This document shows positions 25,356-33,478 of a DNA stretch of 64,000 bases, piece after piece (positions within the stretch are counted from its first letter, which is position 1; each line of letters starts with the position of its first letter). The translations under genes were made by a program, and so were the position numbers. The DNA is from Aldehydirespirator sp965220645. GTDB lineage: Bacteria > Actinomycetota > Acidimicrobiia > Acidimicrobiales > Aldehydirespiratoraceae. The notes under the pieces were generated by a model, which had not been told where the DNA came from, ran no database searches, and saw nothing but the letters and a program-made list of their open reading frames with translations. Location of the stretch: assembly GCA_965220645.1 (NCBI GenBank), contig OZ244836.1, positions 1,116,001-1,180,000 on the forward strand, read 5' to 3'.

Positions 25356-25897
25356 CTCATGATCTAGATCAACGCTTCATTCATGGAGGGGATACGAGTC
25401 GTTTCGCTTACTTATCGGGACGTCTCCACAGGTGGTCCGTCGAGTCAGGTGGGTCGGACACTTGCGAAGCCAGGGTTGAATCGTGGCTGCAGTCTCGTGG
25501 CGAGTGGGGACGGGAATGCGTGGATAAGAATGTCGAGGTAGTCGGTCGGTCCCGCGCCGAGCCCAGCGTCAACGACTCGTCCGAATTTGCCGCCGAGTGC
25601 GCGTCGAGGCTTGATCTTGTCGAAACCGGCCAGCGCAAGCACAGGTTCGTTGTGGGCGAGAGTCAGGTCGCTGCCGAATCGTCCGAGTGAGGCACCGGCG
25701 GGCATCGTAGGCCCTCCGTTCAGAGCATGATTGATTGCAGTGATTGTCGATCGCGGCGGCTACAGCGTCAGGTGCGAGACTTGGCAGCGCGGTAGGCCGC
25801 CAATTGCTGTCACGAGTTCTTGCCGGGTCGTGCCGTTGCTCGACCGGATGCTTCTGCCGTTTCCGAGGTAGAGCGCCGACCGCTCGGCGTCGCTGGC
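25356..25897. other. Mostly non-coding stretch beside the RloAB module
   Basis: Apart from the ThiF-like remnant at 25445-25705, nothing here shows coding character. Short frames on both strands have disordered composition. No repeat, tRNA or integrase fragment was recognised. It probably represents a decayed junction of the defence insertion. Confidence 0.5.
25445..25705 (-). pseudogene. Remnant of a ThiF/E1-like protein
   Basis: An 86-codon stretch contains NEPVLALAGFDKIKPRRAL and VVDAGLGAGPTDYLDILI, which resemble an internal segment of ThiF (E1-like) domain proteins, with the partner-nucleotide loop followed by a short helix. No Rossmann glycine motif or catalytic cysteine is present, and the sequence becomes nonsense after HAFPSP. 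The rest of 25321-25897 has no convincing gene. The fragment sits just upstream of the RloA/RloB pair, so it may be debris of a defence module. Identification is by eye. Confidence 0.38.
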
Positions 25898-26248
25898 TTA
25901 GTCCAGCTTGGCCAGGGTGCGTTTGGGGGCGATGAGGTGGAAGCTCTCCAAGATCAGGTCCTCGACGTGGCCCCAGTCATCCACGTCGGTGAGGTCCATG
26001 GTGACCCATCCGTGCCGGCCGACGTACTTCGATGGCGTGAAGCGCGGGTCGGCCACGATGGCCTCGGCGTGGGGCTTCTCCAGCTTGAAGCCCACCGAGG
26101 GGCTGCCGTCCTGCTCGCCGTAGCCGGCAAAGATCTTGTCGCCGACCCGGAAGTAGGGCGAGCCCCACGTCAAGGTCTCCTTCGTGTCGGGCAACGCGAG
26201 GCAGATCTGCCGCACCCGCTGAAGCGCATCAGCCGCCACGCCCGTCAC
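25898..26248 (-). CDS. MmcQ/YjbR-family DNA-binding-like protein
   Basis: 116-residue protein of the MmcQ/YjbR (CyaY-like fold) family. Typical blocks are RQICLALPDTKETLTWGSPY, FRVGDKIFAGY and VDDWGHVEDLILESFHLIAP. Length is standard. The biochemical role of the family is not established; a DNA-binding function has been proposed from structure. The start is ATG or GTG at 26248, immediately followed by a consistent N-terminal helix. It lies 38 bp downstream of the VOC-protein gene on the same strand and may be co-transcribed with it. Confidence 0.82.
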   Translation of the reverse strand: MTGVAADALQRVRQICLALPDTKETLTWGSPYFRVGDKIFAGYGEQDGSPSVGFKLEKPHAEAIVADPRFTPSKYVGRHGWVTMDLTDVDDWGHVEDLILESFHLIAPKRTLAKLD

Positions 26249-26286
26249 CTCGGTCCTTCGTCAGTTGGAACCGCCGTGGGGGCGGC

Positions 26287-26736
26287 CTACTGGTAGAGGT
26301 GTGATGGGCTGCCGATTGGAACTTGGCCCGGCTCAGGGTTGGCCAGCAGCACCTCGCACTCCATCCGGTCGGGATCGCGGAAGAACAGGCTGAGCTTGCG
26401 GCCGAAGTCGGTCACGGTGCCATCAGTGGCTTCCGCAGCCATGAGCCGGGACCGGATCTCGTCGAAGTCGGCGAGGCTGGCCGCGTGCAGGCCGATGTGG
26501 TCGAGCCGGCCCCGGCCGAACATCGGCGTCTGGTGGTCGGCCTGCTCATTGCCCTCGATCTCGAACACGTTCAACTCTGTCGCCGGGCCGACGTTTATGA
26601 CGGTCATGCGGGGTCCGCCCGGGAACTCCTCGCCGTCACTCTCGATGGTGGCTCCGAACATGTCGATGTAGAAGCGTTGCAGCCTGTCGGAGTCGTTGGT
26701 GATCACGGCCACGTGATCGAGTCCCTGGGTGAGCAT
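26287..26736 (-). CDS. VOC-superfamily (glyoxalase/dioxygenase-like) protein
   Basis: 149 residues with two beta-alpha-beta-beta-beta modules of the vicinal-oxygen-chelate fold. The first is LDHVAVITNDSDRLQRFYID and the second is LDHIGLHAASLADFDEI. FFRDPDRMECEVLL carries the usual final metal-ligand Glu, and the His after LD in each module fits the other metal positions. The reaction is unknown (lyase, isomerase or dioxygenase types all exist). ATG 26736 is chosen because the fold begins right after it; a longer frame to 26820 adds disordered residues. Confidence 0.83.
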   Translation of the reverse strand: MLTQGLDHVAVITNDSDRLQRFYIDMFGATIESDGEEFPGGPRMTVINVGPATELNVFEIEGNEQADHQTPMFGRGRLDHIGLHAASLADFDEIRSRLMAAEATDGTVTDFGRKLSLFFRDPDRMECEVLLANPEPGQVPIGSPSHLYQ

Positions 26737-26839
26737 GGTGGAAGTCCCTTCTGGAATGTCGACGGCTTGGCCCTTCGCGGGCCCGTGAAGTTGTCTATCG
26801 CTGACCGGTCGCATCGACACGCGGCTTGAGGATCGGACG

Positions 26840-28537
26840 TCAGTCGTTGCCCTCGGTTGAGCAGGCGGCGAGGGGGTCGGTGACCGACAGCGCCAGCAGA
26901 TCGCAGAAGGTCGCCTTCGAGACGAACCAGCGGCCGCCGGTCAGGACCGCCTCGCCATCCCGGCCATCGAAGATGACCTGATCGTTCAGCAGGATCGAAT
27001 AGACGACGCTGGCGGTAGTCGCCGACGTGCGGGAGATCGAGTCGACCCGGCCGCGGGCAGCCGCCCCGGTCGCGCCGACCTCCTCGAAGACTTGGCGGGC
27101 CGTGTCGCGCAGCCCCTCAAGGTCTTCGACCTGGCCGATGCGCAACTCGATGTCGGCGATCGATCCGTCCAGGTAAGTCTCGAAAGTGGTCGTGATGGTC
27201 TCGGCCGTGATCTCGTCCACCGGCTGGCCATCGGCCGCGTCGGGCTCATCGAACTCCTCGGGCAGTCCAGCCGTGACCAGGTCCACACCCTCCGGCTCCG
27301 CGGCGTCGCACACCAATGTCAGCGCCACTGCAGTGTGATCCGACGGGAAGGCCAGCTCGCCGGCCGCGGGTTCGGCATTGAACAGCCCGGTTCCCTCGCC
27401 CACCGAGCAATCTCGGCTCGGAGCCCGATACAGCAGGTAGTCGATGCGGCTGTCCTGGATGCTCGACGGATCGGTCATGTCGGACAGGGACGTGTCCTCG
27501 CGCCCGGCCGTGCAGCCCGCCCCGCTAGAAGGATCGCACTCACCGAGGCCCGCGGCCGCATGCGAGTCGGCGAACCCGGCGTCACCGAACACCGCCAGCG
27601 GTGGACTGCCCGCCAAGTCGTTCAAGTCCCCGCCGACCACCGTCACGCCCGCCTCGAATGTGACCTCCTCGGCGAACTCCAGGACCTGGCGAGCCTGGCA
27701 GGTGCGAAGCCGGCCGGTTGCGTCGCACGGGGGAGGGCACAGCCCCGGGTCACAGGCCCGGTCGTCGCTTGAGGCCAGGTGCGTGGTCAAGAAGTCGATC
27801 ACCCCGATGGGCGACGCCACCCGAACCAGGTAGGCCGAGCGGAACCGGTCGGCCAGGATCCGTCGGCGCGACCCGATCACATTCAAGGTGGTCAGCACCA
27901 CCTCGCGGTCGAGGCCGGGATCGTCATCCCACACGACCTCGTAGCCGCAGGCATCGGCCTCGGCGGCGACAAGTCCGACGATTCGCTCGTTGACCTCCTG
28001 AATCGATGCCAACTCCGGACAGCCGGCCTCCGACAGCTTGGCCATGAACAGCGACACCCGCTCGCTCACACGGCACGAATCGCTGTCAGGGGGGCACCCC
28101 GCCCCGTGCAGGATGTTCTGGCTGACGAAGCGCACCGAGCGGACATCCCGATCCGGTTCGTCGTCGTTCTCCTCCTCCGCTTCGGCTGTTGCCGGCGTCT
28201 CCTGGGGTGCCGTCCCAGCGTTCGCCTCCTCGGGCTCCCGCTCCTCGACGGGCGGCTCGGTGGCAGCCGGCCCCGCGGGAGCGTTCTCAGTTGGATCCTC
28301 GGCCGGGTCCGCTCGGCTCATCTCGTCGACGATCGGCGATCCGGAGTCGACGCCAGACCCCTCAGCCGGCGGCGGAGGCTCCACAAGACCATCTGAACCG
28401 CAGGCGGACGCGCCAAGAACCAGGACAGCCAACACTGCCGTGCGCCGGAGGATCCGGCACCAGTTCGAGGCCCCCGGGCGGATCTGGTCGAGAGCGATCG
28501 GGGGCGAGCCCGAATCACCGTCTGCGACAGCCACCAC
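26840..28537 (-). CDS. Lipoprotein with endonuclease/exonuclease/phosphatase domain
   Basis: About 565 residues. A lipobox-like segment (LAVLVLGASAC) follows a short basic stretch (RILRRTA), so the protein is probably anchored outside the membrane. An acidic/Pro-rich linker leads to an EEP-fold domain with FVSQNILHG, LASIQEVN (catalytic Glu), TTHLASSDD, VGGDLND, RIDYLLYR and FPSDHTAVAL (Asp-His). The final roughly 110 residues (ETITTTFETYLDG onwards) look like an NTF2/lipoprotein-type domain. It could be a secreted nuclease or phosphodiesterase. The start is uncertain: no ATG lies near the signal peptide, and GTG 28537 or 28534 is the best choice, giving an unusually long stretch before it. 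Confidence 0.72.
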   Translation of the reverse strand: MVAVADGDSGSPPIALDQIRPGASNWCRILRRTAVLAVLVLGASACGSDGLVEPPPPAEGSGVDSGSPIVDEMSRADPAEDPTENAPAGPAATEPPVEEREPEEANAGTAPQETPATAEAEEENDDEPDRDVRSVRFVSQNILHGAGCPPDSDSCRVSERVSLFMAKLSEAGCPELASIQEVNERIVGLVAAEADACGYEVVWDDDPGLDREVVLTTLNVIGSRRRILADRFRSAYLVRVASPIGVIDFLTTHLASSDDRACDPGLCPPPCDATGRLRTCQARQVLEFAEEVTFEAGVTVVGGDLNDLAGSPPLAVFGDAGFADSHAAAGLGECDPSSGAGCTAGREDTSLSDMTDPSSIQDSRIDYLLYRAPSRDCSVGEGTGLFNAEPAAGELAFPSDHTAVALTLVCDAAEPEGVDLVTAGLPEEFDEPDAADGQPVDEITAETITTTFETYLDGSIADIELRIGQVEDLEGLRDTARQVFEEVGATGAAARGRVDSISRTSATTASVVYSILLNDQVIFDGRDGEAVLTGGRWFVSKATFCDLLALSVTDPLAACSTEGND

Positions 28538-28609
28538 CAGCAATCGTAGAACCTGAAGTCGCAGCAGTTCGCCCGGGCTCTCCGTGTCCGGTCCGGGCGG
28601 TGCGCGTTC

Positions 28610-28933
28610 GTGAGCCCGTACCTCACCCACGGCCTCAATCCGCACACCACGGTGGCCCTCGCCGGCCCCCTCGCGTCGCTGAGACTCACGCTGGGGCTCT
28701 CGTGGGTCTTCTTCGGGCTCTCCGAATCCACCGGGCTGGCCACCGAGGAGAGCCTCACCCTGCCCCTCATCGCGGGCGACGGCGACCTGGCTGCGTTGCT
28801 GCTGGGACGGGCCATCATCGGCGCGCTGGGAGCACTCGACGACGTGACGGTCACCCAGGTGGCCACCGTCGCGGAGTTGCGCTACCGCAGCCCCCATCTA
28901 CCCAGAATCTCGGGTTTGTTCGAGGTCGTATAG
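28610..28933 (+). CDS. Hypothetical protein (107 aa)
   Basis: The 107-codon frame starting at GTG 28610 has the strong GC third-position bias of real genes here and a plausible protein composition. One hydrophobic stretch (LRLTLGLSWVFFGL) lies near residue 30 and a second (LAALLLGRAIIGALGAL) near residue 65. No family was recognised. It is divergent from the EEP lipoprotein (73 bp from its proposed start) and convergent with the membrane protein at 28978. It could be a small membrane-associated protein. Confidence 0.45.
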   Translation: MSPYLTHGLNPHTTVALAGPLASLRLTLGLSWVFFGLSESTGLATEESLTLPLIAGDGDLAALLLGRAIIGALGALDDVTVTQVATVAELRYRSPHLPRISGLFEVV

Positions 28934-28977
28934 CCACAGAACCGACCCGAGATCATCGGCGCGGCGCGCCGGGTCGC

Positions 28978-29436
28978 TCAGCCTCCGGGCTGCCAAATCA
29001 TGAGGACCAGCTGGACCGTGAACAGGATCGACAACAGGGCCGACCCTGCCTCCAGGCGCTTGTCGGTGCCCGGTGATGGGCCGTCGGAGCCCTGGGCCTT
29101 GAGCGCGGGCCTGATCAGGCCGTGCAGGATCCCGATCATCGCCACCCAGATCACGATGGCGGCGATCACCCACGCCTCGGTCAACGAGATCGCGTCCTCC
29201 GACATCTCGATCAGGGCGATGCCGAGCAAGCCGGCCACGATCAGTGCCGGCCCGTACAGACGGCGTGCGTTGGCGGCCATGGCCACGACCAGCTGCTGAT
29301 GCCCGGCGCCGCCCGCCGCCCGCATCTGCTTGCGCAGCAGCGGATGGACGAACACAGGAGCTAGAGCCACCAGGACCGTAAGGACATGAAGCAGCTCGAC
29401 GATGTTGTAGGCGGTGGTGCCCGCAGCGAAGACCAT
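28978..29436 (-). CDS. Small integral membrane protein (DUF2269-like, four helices)
   Basis: 152 residues with four predicted membrane helices: about 12-34 (VELLHVLTVLVALAPVFV), 58-78 (YGPALIVAGLLGIALIE), 86-108 (AWVIAAIVIWVAMIGILHGL) and 130-147 (ALLSILFTVQLVLMIW). The His in the first helix (LLHVL) and the overall spacing resemble DUF2269-type proteins, whose function is unknown. The start codon at 29436 faces the menaquinone operon, which begins 123 bp away in the opposite direction. Confidence 0.72.
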   Translation of the reverse strand: MVFAAGTTAYNIVELLHVLTVLVALAPVFVHPLLRKQMRAAGGAGHQQLVVAMAANARRLYGPALIVAGLLGIALIEMSEDAISLTEAWVIAAIVIWVAMIGILHGLIRPALKAQGSDGPSPGTDKRLEAGSALLSILFTVQLVLMIWQPGG

Positions 29437-29558
29437 GGGCCGACTCTATCCGGGTGCCCGATGACCAGACCCGCCATTCACAAGCCCGCCGTGGCCTGCC
29501 GCGACTGCTCATCGGGCCGCCACGGTCCGCTCCAGGCCGCGACTCGTAGCATGGTGGC

Positions 29559-31472
29559 GTGCCGGACAGCACTCCCGCGGCTCCCGCCGATCAAGCCGGT
29601 CTCGTGCTCGACCGGGCCGGGCTGGCCGAGCGGGCCGACGTTCCCGCCTTCGTCGTCGACCTGGTGATAGACGCCGGGCTGCTGTCGCCCCTGGACAACG
29701 GCTCCGAAGGCGAGCGGTTCGGCTCCGACGATGTCGCGATACTGGCCGCGGCCCGCACGCTCGTCGGCGAGGGCGTGGCCATCGAGGAGCTGGCTGCCCT
29801 GGCCATACGCCACGTCACCAACGTCGAGAACCTGATCGACGACGCCATCGACCTGCTCAAACGCCACATCAACCGGGACAGCCCCGACCGGGCCGAGCTG
29901 ATTGCCAGCGTGAACCGGCTCGTGCCGGTGGCCACCAAGCTCGTCATCGGCCACTTCGAGAGGACCCTGTGGGACCGGGCCATGGCTCGCATCGGTGACG
30001 ACCCTGCCATCGCGGCCGGCGCCGTCGTCGTCAAGGCACGACTCCTCGATCAGCGCGTCGATCCCCTCGCGGCATACGCCGCGGCGGGCAACGATCGCGA
30101 GCGCAGCGTGTGGCTGCGGCCCGACCAGGGGGTGGGACTGGCTGCCATCGGGCGAGTCGAGGCCATCGAGCCGACGGGCGACGACCGGTTCTCGGCCGCG
30201 TCGGCGGCCCGGGCCGTGCTTGCCGCCCGGATCCGGCGCAGCGTGCCGCCGGAGGCGCCGGCGCCGGTGCTGGTGGGCGGCTTCTCCTTCACGCCGACCG
30301 GTGCCGGGAACAACGACTCGTCGACACCCGCCGAGAATGGCGGAAGGAGTCAGCACCGGGTTCCGACGTGGCGGGGGTTCGGGGACTGCCAGATGGTGCT
30401 GCCCGAGCTCACCGTGATCGATCGCGAAGACGGCACATGGGTGCTGGCCGCCACCCGGGTCGGTCCCGACGGCGACGAGGCTGCGGCCGAGGCCTCGCTC
30501 GACAAGAAGCTGGAAGCCTTCGACGTGGAGCCGCTGCCACCGACTCCCGACCCGGCCAACTCGGCCGCCTCGACAACCGGGCCCGCTTCCCCCGCCAGGC
30601 CGTGGCTGCCACCGACTCCCGACCCGGCCAACTCGGCCGCGGCCGCCGCGGACTGTGAGCGTGACGACGACTACGAGGCCCTCGTCTCCGACGCCGTCGC
30701 CTCCATCGGCGGGGGCGCGTTCGACAAGGTGGTGCTGGCTCGCACTCTCAGTCTCGGTCGCGACCTCGATGTCGTCGCCGTCCTGGACCGCCTGCGACGC
30801 CGCAACCCGGCGTGCGCCACCTTCGCGTTCACCGTCGGCGACTCCACCTTCCTGGGGTCGACGCCCGAGGAGCTGGTCACGCTTGACGGCTCCCGGCTAC
30901 ACACCACCGCCCTGGCCGGCACCGCCCCCCGCGGCGACACCCCCCGAGCCGACGAGCGCCTCGCCGCCGGGCTGCTTGCCTCGGCCAAGAACCGGTCCGA
31001 GCACCGCTTCGTGGTGGACGGCATAACCGAGGCTCTGACCGGTCTGGGTCTGGTGGACCCGGCTCCCGCCGAGCCGGGACTAATGCGTCTCAGCCGTGTC
31101 CAGCACCTGCACACGCCGATCACCGCCGAAGTGCAGCTCAGGCGCACCGGAGCGAGCGACATGGACGTGCTCCGGGCCGCAGGCGCGCTGCATCCCACTG
31201 CGGCCGTCGGGGGAGCCCCCACGAGCGTCGCCCTCGGCTTCATAGCCGGCCGCGAGAGTTTCGACCGGGGCTGGTATGCGGCCCCGGTGGGATGGTGCGA
31301 CCTCGACGGCAATGGTGAGTTGGGCGTGGCCCTGCGCTGCGCGCTGACCGGGCCCGAGGGCACGCATCTCTTCGCCGGCGCCGGGGTGGTCGTCGACTCC
31401 GAGCCGAGCGAGGAGCTCACCGAGACGGCGTACAAGCTCCGGGCCCTCCTGGACGCCATCGACGAGCGCTGA
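29559..31472 (+). CDS. menF: Isochorismate synthase with N-terminal MerR-like helix-turn-helix domain
   Basis: 637 residues. The C-terminal half is a chorismate-binding enzyme that converts chorismate to isochorismate, the first menaquinone step. Its signatures are FDKVVLARTLSL, TTALAGTAPRG, SAKNRSEHRFVVDGI, LHPTAAVGGAP, DRGWYAAPVGW and FAGAGVVVDSEP. The first 85 or so residues form a MerR-like winged helix: RAGLAERADVPAFVVDLVID, then RFGSDDVAILAAARTLVGEG. A helical region follows. Nothing interrupts the frame, so the HTH and the enzyme are one polypeptide. A perfect 36-bp repeat adds a duplicated Pro-rich linker (PPTPDPANSAA) near residues 325-360. Start GTG 29559. It heads menF-menD-menH-menC. 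Confidence 0.85.
   Translation: MPDSTPAAPADQAGLVLDRAGLAERADVPAFVVDLVIDAGLLSPLDNGSEGERFGSDDVAILAAARTLVGEGVAIEELAALAIRHVTNVENLIDDAIDLLKRHINRDSPDRAELIASVNRLVPVATKLVIGHFERTLWDRAMARIGDDPAIAAGAVVVKARLLDQRVDPLAAYAAAGNDRERSVWLRPDQGVGLAAIGRVEAIEPTGDDRFSAASAARAVLAARIRRSVPPEAPAPVLVGGFSFTPTGAGNNDSSTPAENGGRSQHRVPTWRGFGDCQMVLPELTVIDREDGTWVLAATRVGPDGDEAAAEASLDKKLEAFDVEPLPPTPDPANSAASTTGPASPARPWLPPTPDPANSAAAAADCERDDDYEALVSDAVASIGGGAFDKVVLARTLSLGRDLDVVAVLDRLRRRNPACATFAFTVGDSTFLGSTPEELVTLDGSRLHTTALAGTAPRGDTPRADERLAAGLLASAKNRSEHRFVVDGITEALTGLGLVDPAPAEPGLMRLSRVQHLHTPITAEVQLRRTGASDMDVLRAAGALHPTAAVGGAPTSVALGFIAGRESFDRGWYAAPVGWCDLDGNGELGVALRCALTGPEGTHLFAGAGVVVDSEPSEELTETAYKLRALLDAIDER
30533..30640 (+). repeat. 36-bp perfect direct repeat inside menF (period 72 bp)
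   Basis: Positions 30533-30568 and 30605-30640 are identical. The period is 72 bp (24 codons), so the reading frame is kept and the peptide LPPTPDPANSAA occurs twice. The repeat lies in the linker between the N-terminal region and the chorismate-binding core, where length changes should be tolerated. Confidence 0.85.
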
Positions 31473-31491
31473 CCTGTGCCCGCCGTTGTCC

Positions 31492-31563
31492 GGCCAGCGG
31501 CCTTGCCATGGCCCGCGGCCCTGTCATGGCCAGCGGCCTTGCCATGGCCAGCGGCCTTGCCAT
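31492..31563 (+). repeat. Four tandem 18-bp units before menD
   Basis: The unit ggccagcggccttgccat occurs at 31492-31509, 31528-31545 and 31546-31563, with a variant copy (three changes) at 31510-31527. The array fills most of the menF-menD spacer and ends 24 bp before GTG 31588. Being 18 bp it would encode GQRPCH repeats if the menD frame began at TTG 31486, but I regard that extension as untranslated. Confidence 0.85.
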
Positions 31564-31587
31564 GATCGAACCCGGCGCGAGCCGATC

Positions 31588-33471
31588 GTGACCGAGCCCG
31601 TCTACGACGTGGTGGCGGCCTTTGTGGCCCGGCTGGCCGCTCTCGGGGTGACAGACGCCGTGCTCAGCCCAGGGTCGCGCTCGACTCCGCTGACCCTGTG
31701 CTTTGACGCCCAGCCCCGGATCCGAACCTGGATCCAGCTCGACGAGCGCTCCGCCGGGTTCTTCGCCCTCGGTCTGGGCCGGGCCACGGGCCGGCCTGCC
31801 GTGCTGGTGTGCACCTCCGGCACCGCGGCCGCCAACTACCTGCCCGCGGTGGTGGAGGCCTCCCACGCCGGGGTCCCGATAATCGTCTGCACCGCCGACC
31901 GTCCTCCCGAGTTGCGGGGCTGGGGTTCGCCCCAGACCATTGACCAGGTGGGCCTGTACGGGACCGCGGTCCGCTGGGGCATCGACCTGCCGGTGCCCGA
32001 CGAGGCCGGCGTGGATGCCTCGGCGGGTTGGGCCGACGCCGCCTTCGCCCGGGCCTCGGGGTCGGACCCCGGACCGGTGCATCTGAACTGGCCCCTGCGC
32101 GAGCCGCTGGAGCCGGTGTCGACGGTTCCGGTGCCAGGGGAGTCCGCTGCGGCCGTCGATGCGGGGCGCATGGCCGGCGGCGAAGATCTGGGCCCGTCCA
32201 AGGAGTTGTCCGACCTGGCCCAAATCGCCGCGGAGTGCGAGCGGGGAGTGGTTGTGGTCGGGCCATGGCCGGGCGGGGGGCTGGACCGGGAACTGCGGTG
32301 GGCCGAGCATGTGAAGAGGTTCGCGGCCTGGGCCGGTTGGCCTCTCATCGGCGAGCCCATCTCACATGCTCGGAGCGGCTCCCCCGCGGGCAGCAGTGAA
32401 GGAGGGCCAGCGTGCGTGGTCGCTACCGCCGACCACCTGCTGGCCGACGAGGCCCTCGCCGAAGCCTTGTTACCCGATGTGGCTGTGCTGGCCGGGCGCA
32501 CGGTCACCACCAAGCCGGTACGGCTCTGGCTGGAGCGCACCCGCCCCCGCCACGTGGTGCTCATCGACCCCGAGGACCGCACGGAGCAGGCCGTCTTGCG
32601 GCTAACCGACCAGGTGCACGCCTCCGCGGAAGAACTTGGCTCGTTCGTACGAGACGCCGCCTCGGTGGAGGCGCTGCGACCGCCCGACTACGGGGTCCAA
32701 TCCCAGCGGATGGCCCCGGCCGCGGCCTCCCCGGCTCGTCCGCGCCTATCCGGCCCCGGCGGATGGCTTGAGACCTGGCAGAGACTGGACGCAAGTGCTC
32801 GGAGCGCCATCGAAGCCGCCGTCGACAGAGGCCCGCTGCTGTCGGCCCGCACCGCTCGGGTGCTCGCCGGCGCGCTGCCCGATGGCGCCGTGCTGGTTGC
32901 CACCAATTCGATGCCCGTGAGGGATCTGGACGCCTTCGTGTTCGACACCGGATCCGTCGTCTGCTGCGCCAACCGGGGAGCGGCCGGCATCGACGGCAGT
33001 GCGTCGACCGCGCTGGGCATAGCGGCCGACGATCCGTCCAGGGCTGTGGCCCTGTACACCGGCGACCTCGCGCTGCTCCACGATCTGAGCGGCCTTGCGG
33101 CGGTGGCCCGTCTCGGGCTGCACCTGATCGCGGTGTGCGTGGACAACGACGGCGGCGAGATCTTCTCGCTGCTGCCGGTGGCCGACCGGATTCCCGCCCC
33201 GGACTTTGAGCGCCTGTTCCGCACGCCCCACGGTGTCGACCTGTGCGGCCTCGACGGGTTCGCCGGCATCCGGGCTTGCCGAGTATCCACTGCCGGCGAG
33301 TTGGGGGACGCAGTGAGCGCCGCGGCCGCGACGCGAGGTCCGGGCGTCGACCTGCTGGTCGTCGACATCGACCGCGACGACGACGTGGCCCAGCGCCGAG
33401 CCCTGACGGCCGGGGCCCAACAAGCCGCCCACCGAGCCCTTGCCGCGGGCCTGGGTTCCGATGGCCCCTGA
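31588..33471 (+). CDS. menD: 2-succinyl-5-enolpyruvyl-6-hydroxy-3-cyclohexene-1-carboxylate synthase
   Basis: 627-residue thiamine-diphosphate enzyme joining isochorismate and 2-oxoglutarate in menaquinone synthesis. N-terminal VLSPGSRSTPLTL and the cofactor-activating Glu in DERSAGFFALGLG are diagnostic. LVCTSGTAAANY and CTADRPPELRGWGSPQTIDQ follow. The ThDP/Mg site at the C terminus shows TGDLALLHDLSGL and CVDNDGGEIFSLLP. I chose GTG 31588 because menD homology starts within a few residues. The upstream in-frame region is the 18-bp repeat array. It is transcribed with menF, menH and menC. Confidence 0.93.
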   Translation: MTEPVYDVVAAFVARLAALGVTDAVLSPGSRSTPLTLCFDAQPRIRTWIQLDERSAGFFALGLGRATGRPAVLVCTSGTAAANYLPAVVEASHAGVPIIVCTADRPPELRGWGSPQTIDQVGLYGTAVRWGIDLPVPDEAGVDASAGWADAAFARASGSDPGPVHLNWPLREPLEPVSTVPVPGESAAAVDAGRMAGGEDLGPSKELSDLAQIAAECERGVVVVGPWPGGGLDRELRWAEHVKRFAAWAGWPLIGEPISHARSGSPAGSSEGGPACVVATADHLLADEALAEALLPDVAVLAGRTVTTKPVRLWLERTRPRHVVLIDPEDRTEQAVLRLTDQVHASAEELGSFVRDAASVEALRPPDYGVQSQRMAPAAASPARPRLSGPGGWLETWQRLDASARSAIEAAVDRGPLLSARTARVLAGALPDGAVLVATNSMPVRDLDAFVFDTGSVVCCANRGAAGIDGSASTALGIAADDPSRAVALYTGDLALLHDLSGLAAVARLGLHLIAVCVDNDGGEIFSLLPVADRIPAPDFERLFRTPHGVDLCGLDGFAGIRACRVSTAGELGDAVSAAAATRGPGVDLLVVDIDRDDDVAQRRALTAGAQQAAHRALAAGLGSDGP

Positions 33472-33478
33472 GCATTCT

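Noticed and set aside
31492..31563. CRISPR-like array
   Set aside because: The units are contiguous with no unique spacers, and no cas genes are present. The same holds for the repeats at 44236-44271 and 50307-50456.
31486..31587. N-terminal extension of MenD through the 18-bp repeats
   Set aside because: It would add GQRPCH repeats unknown in MenD. Homology starts just after GTG 31588.
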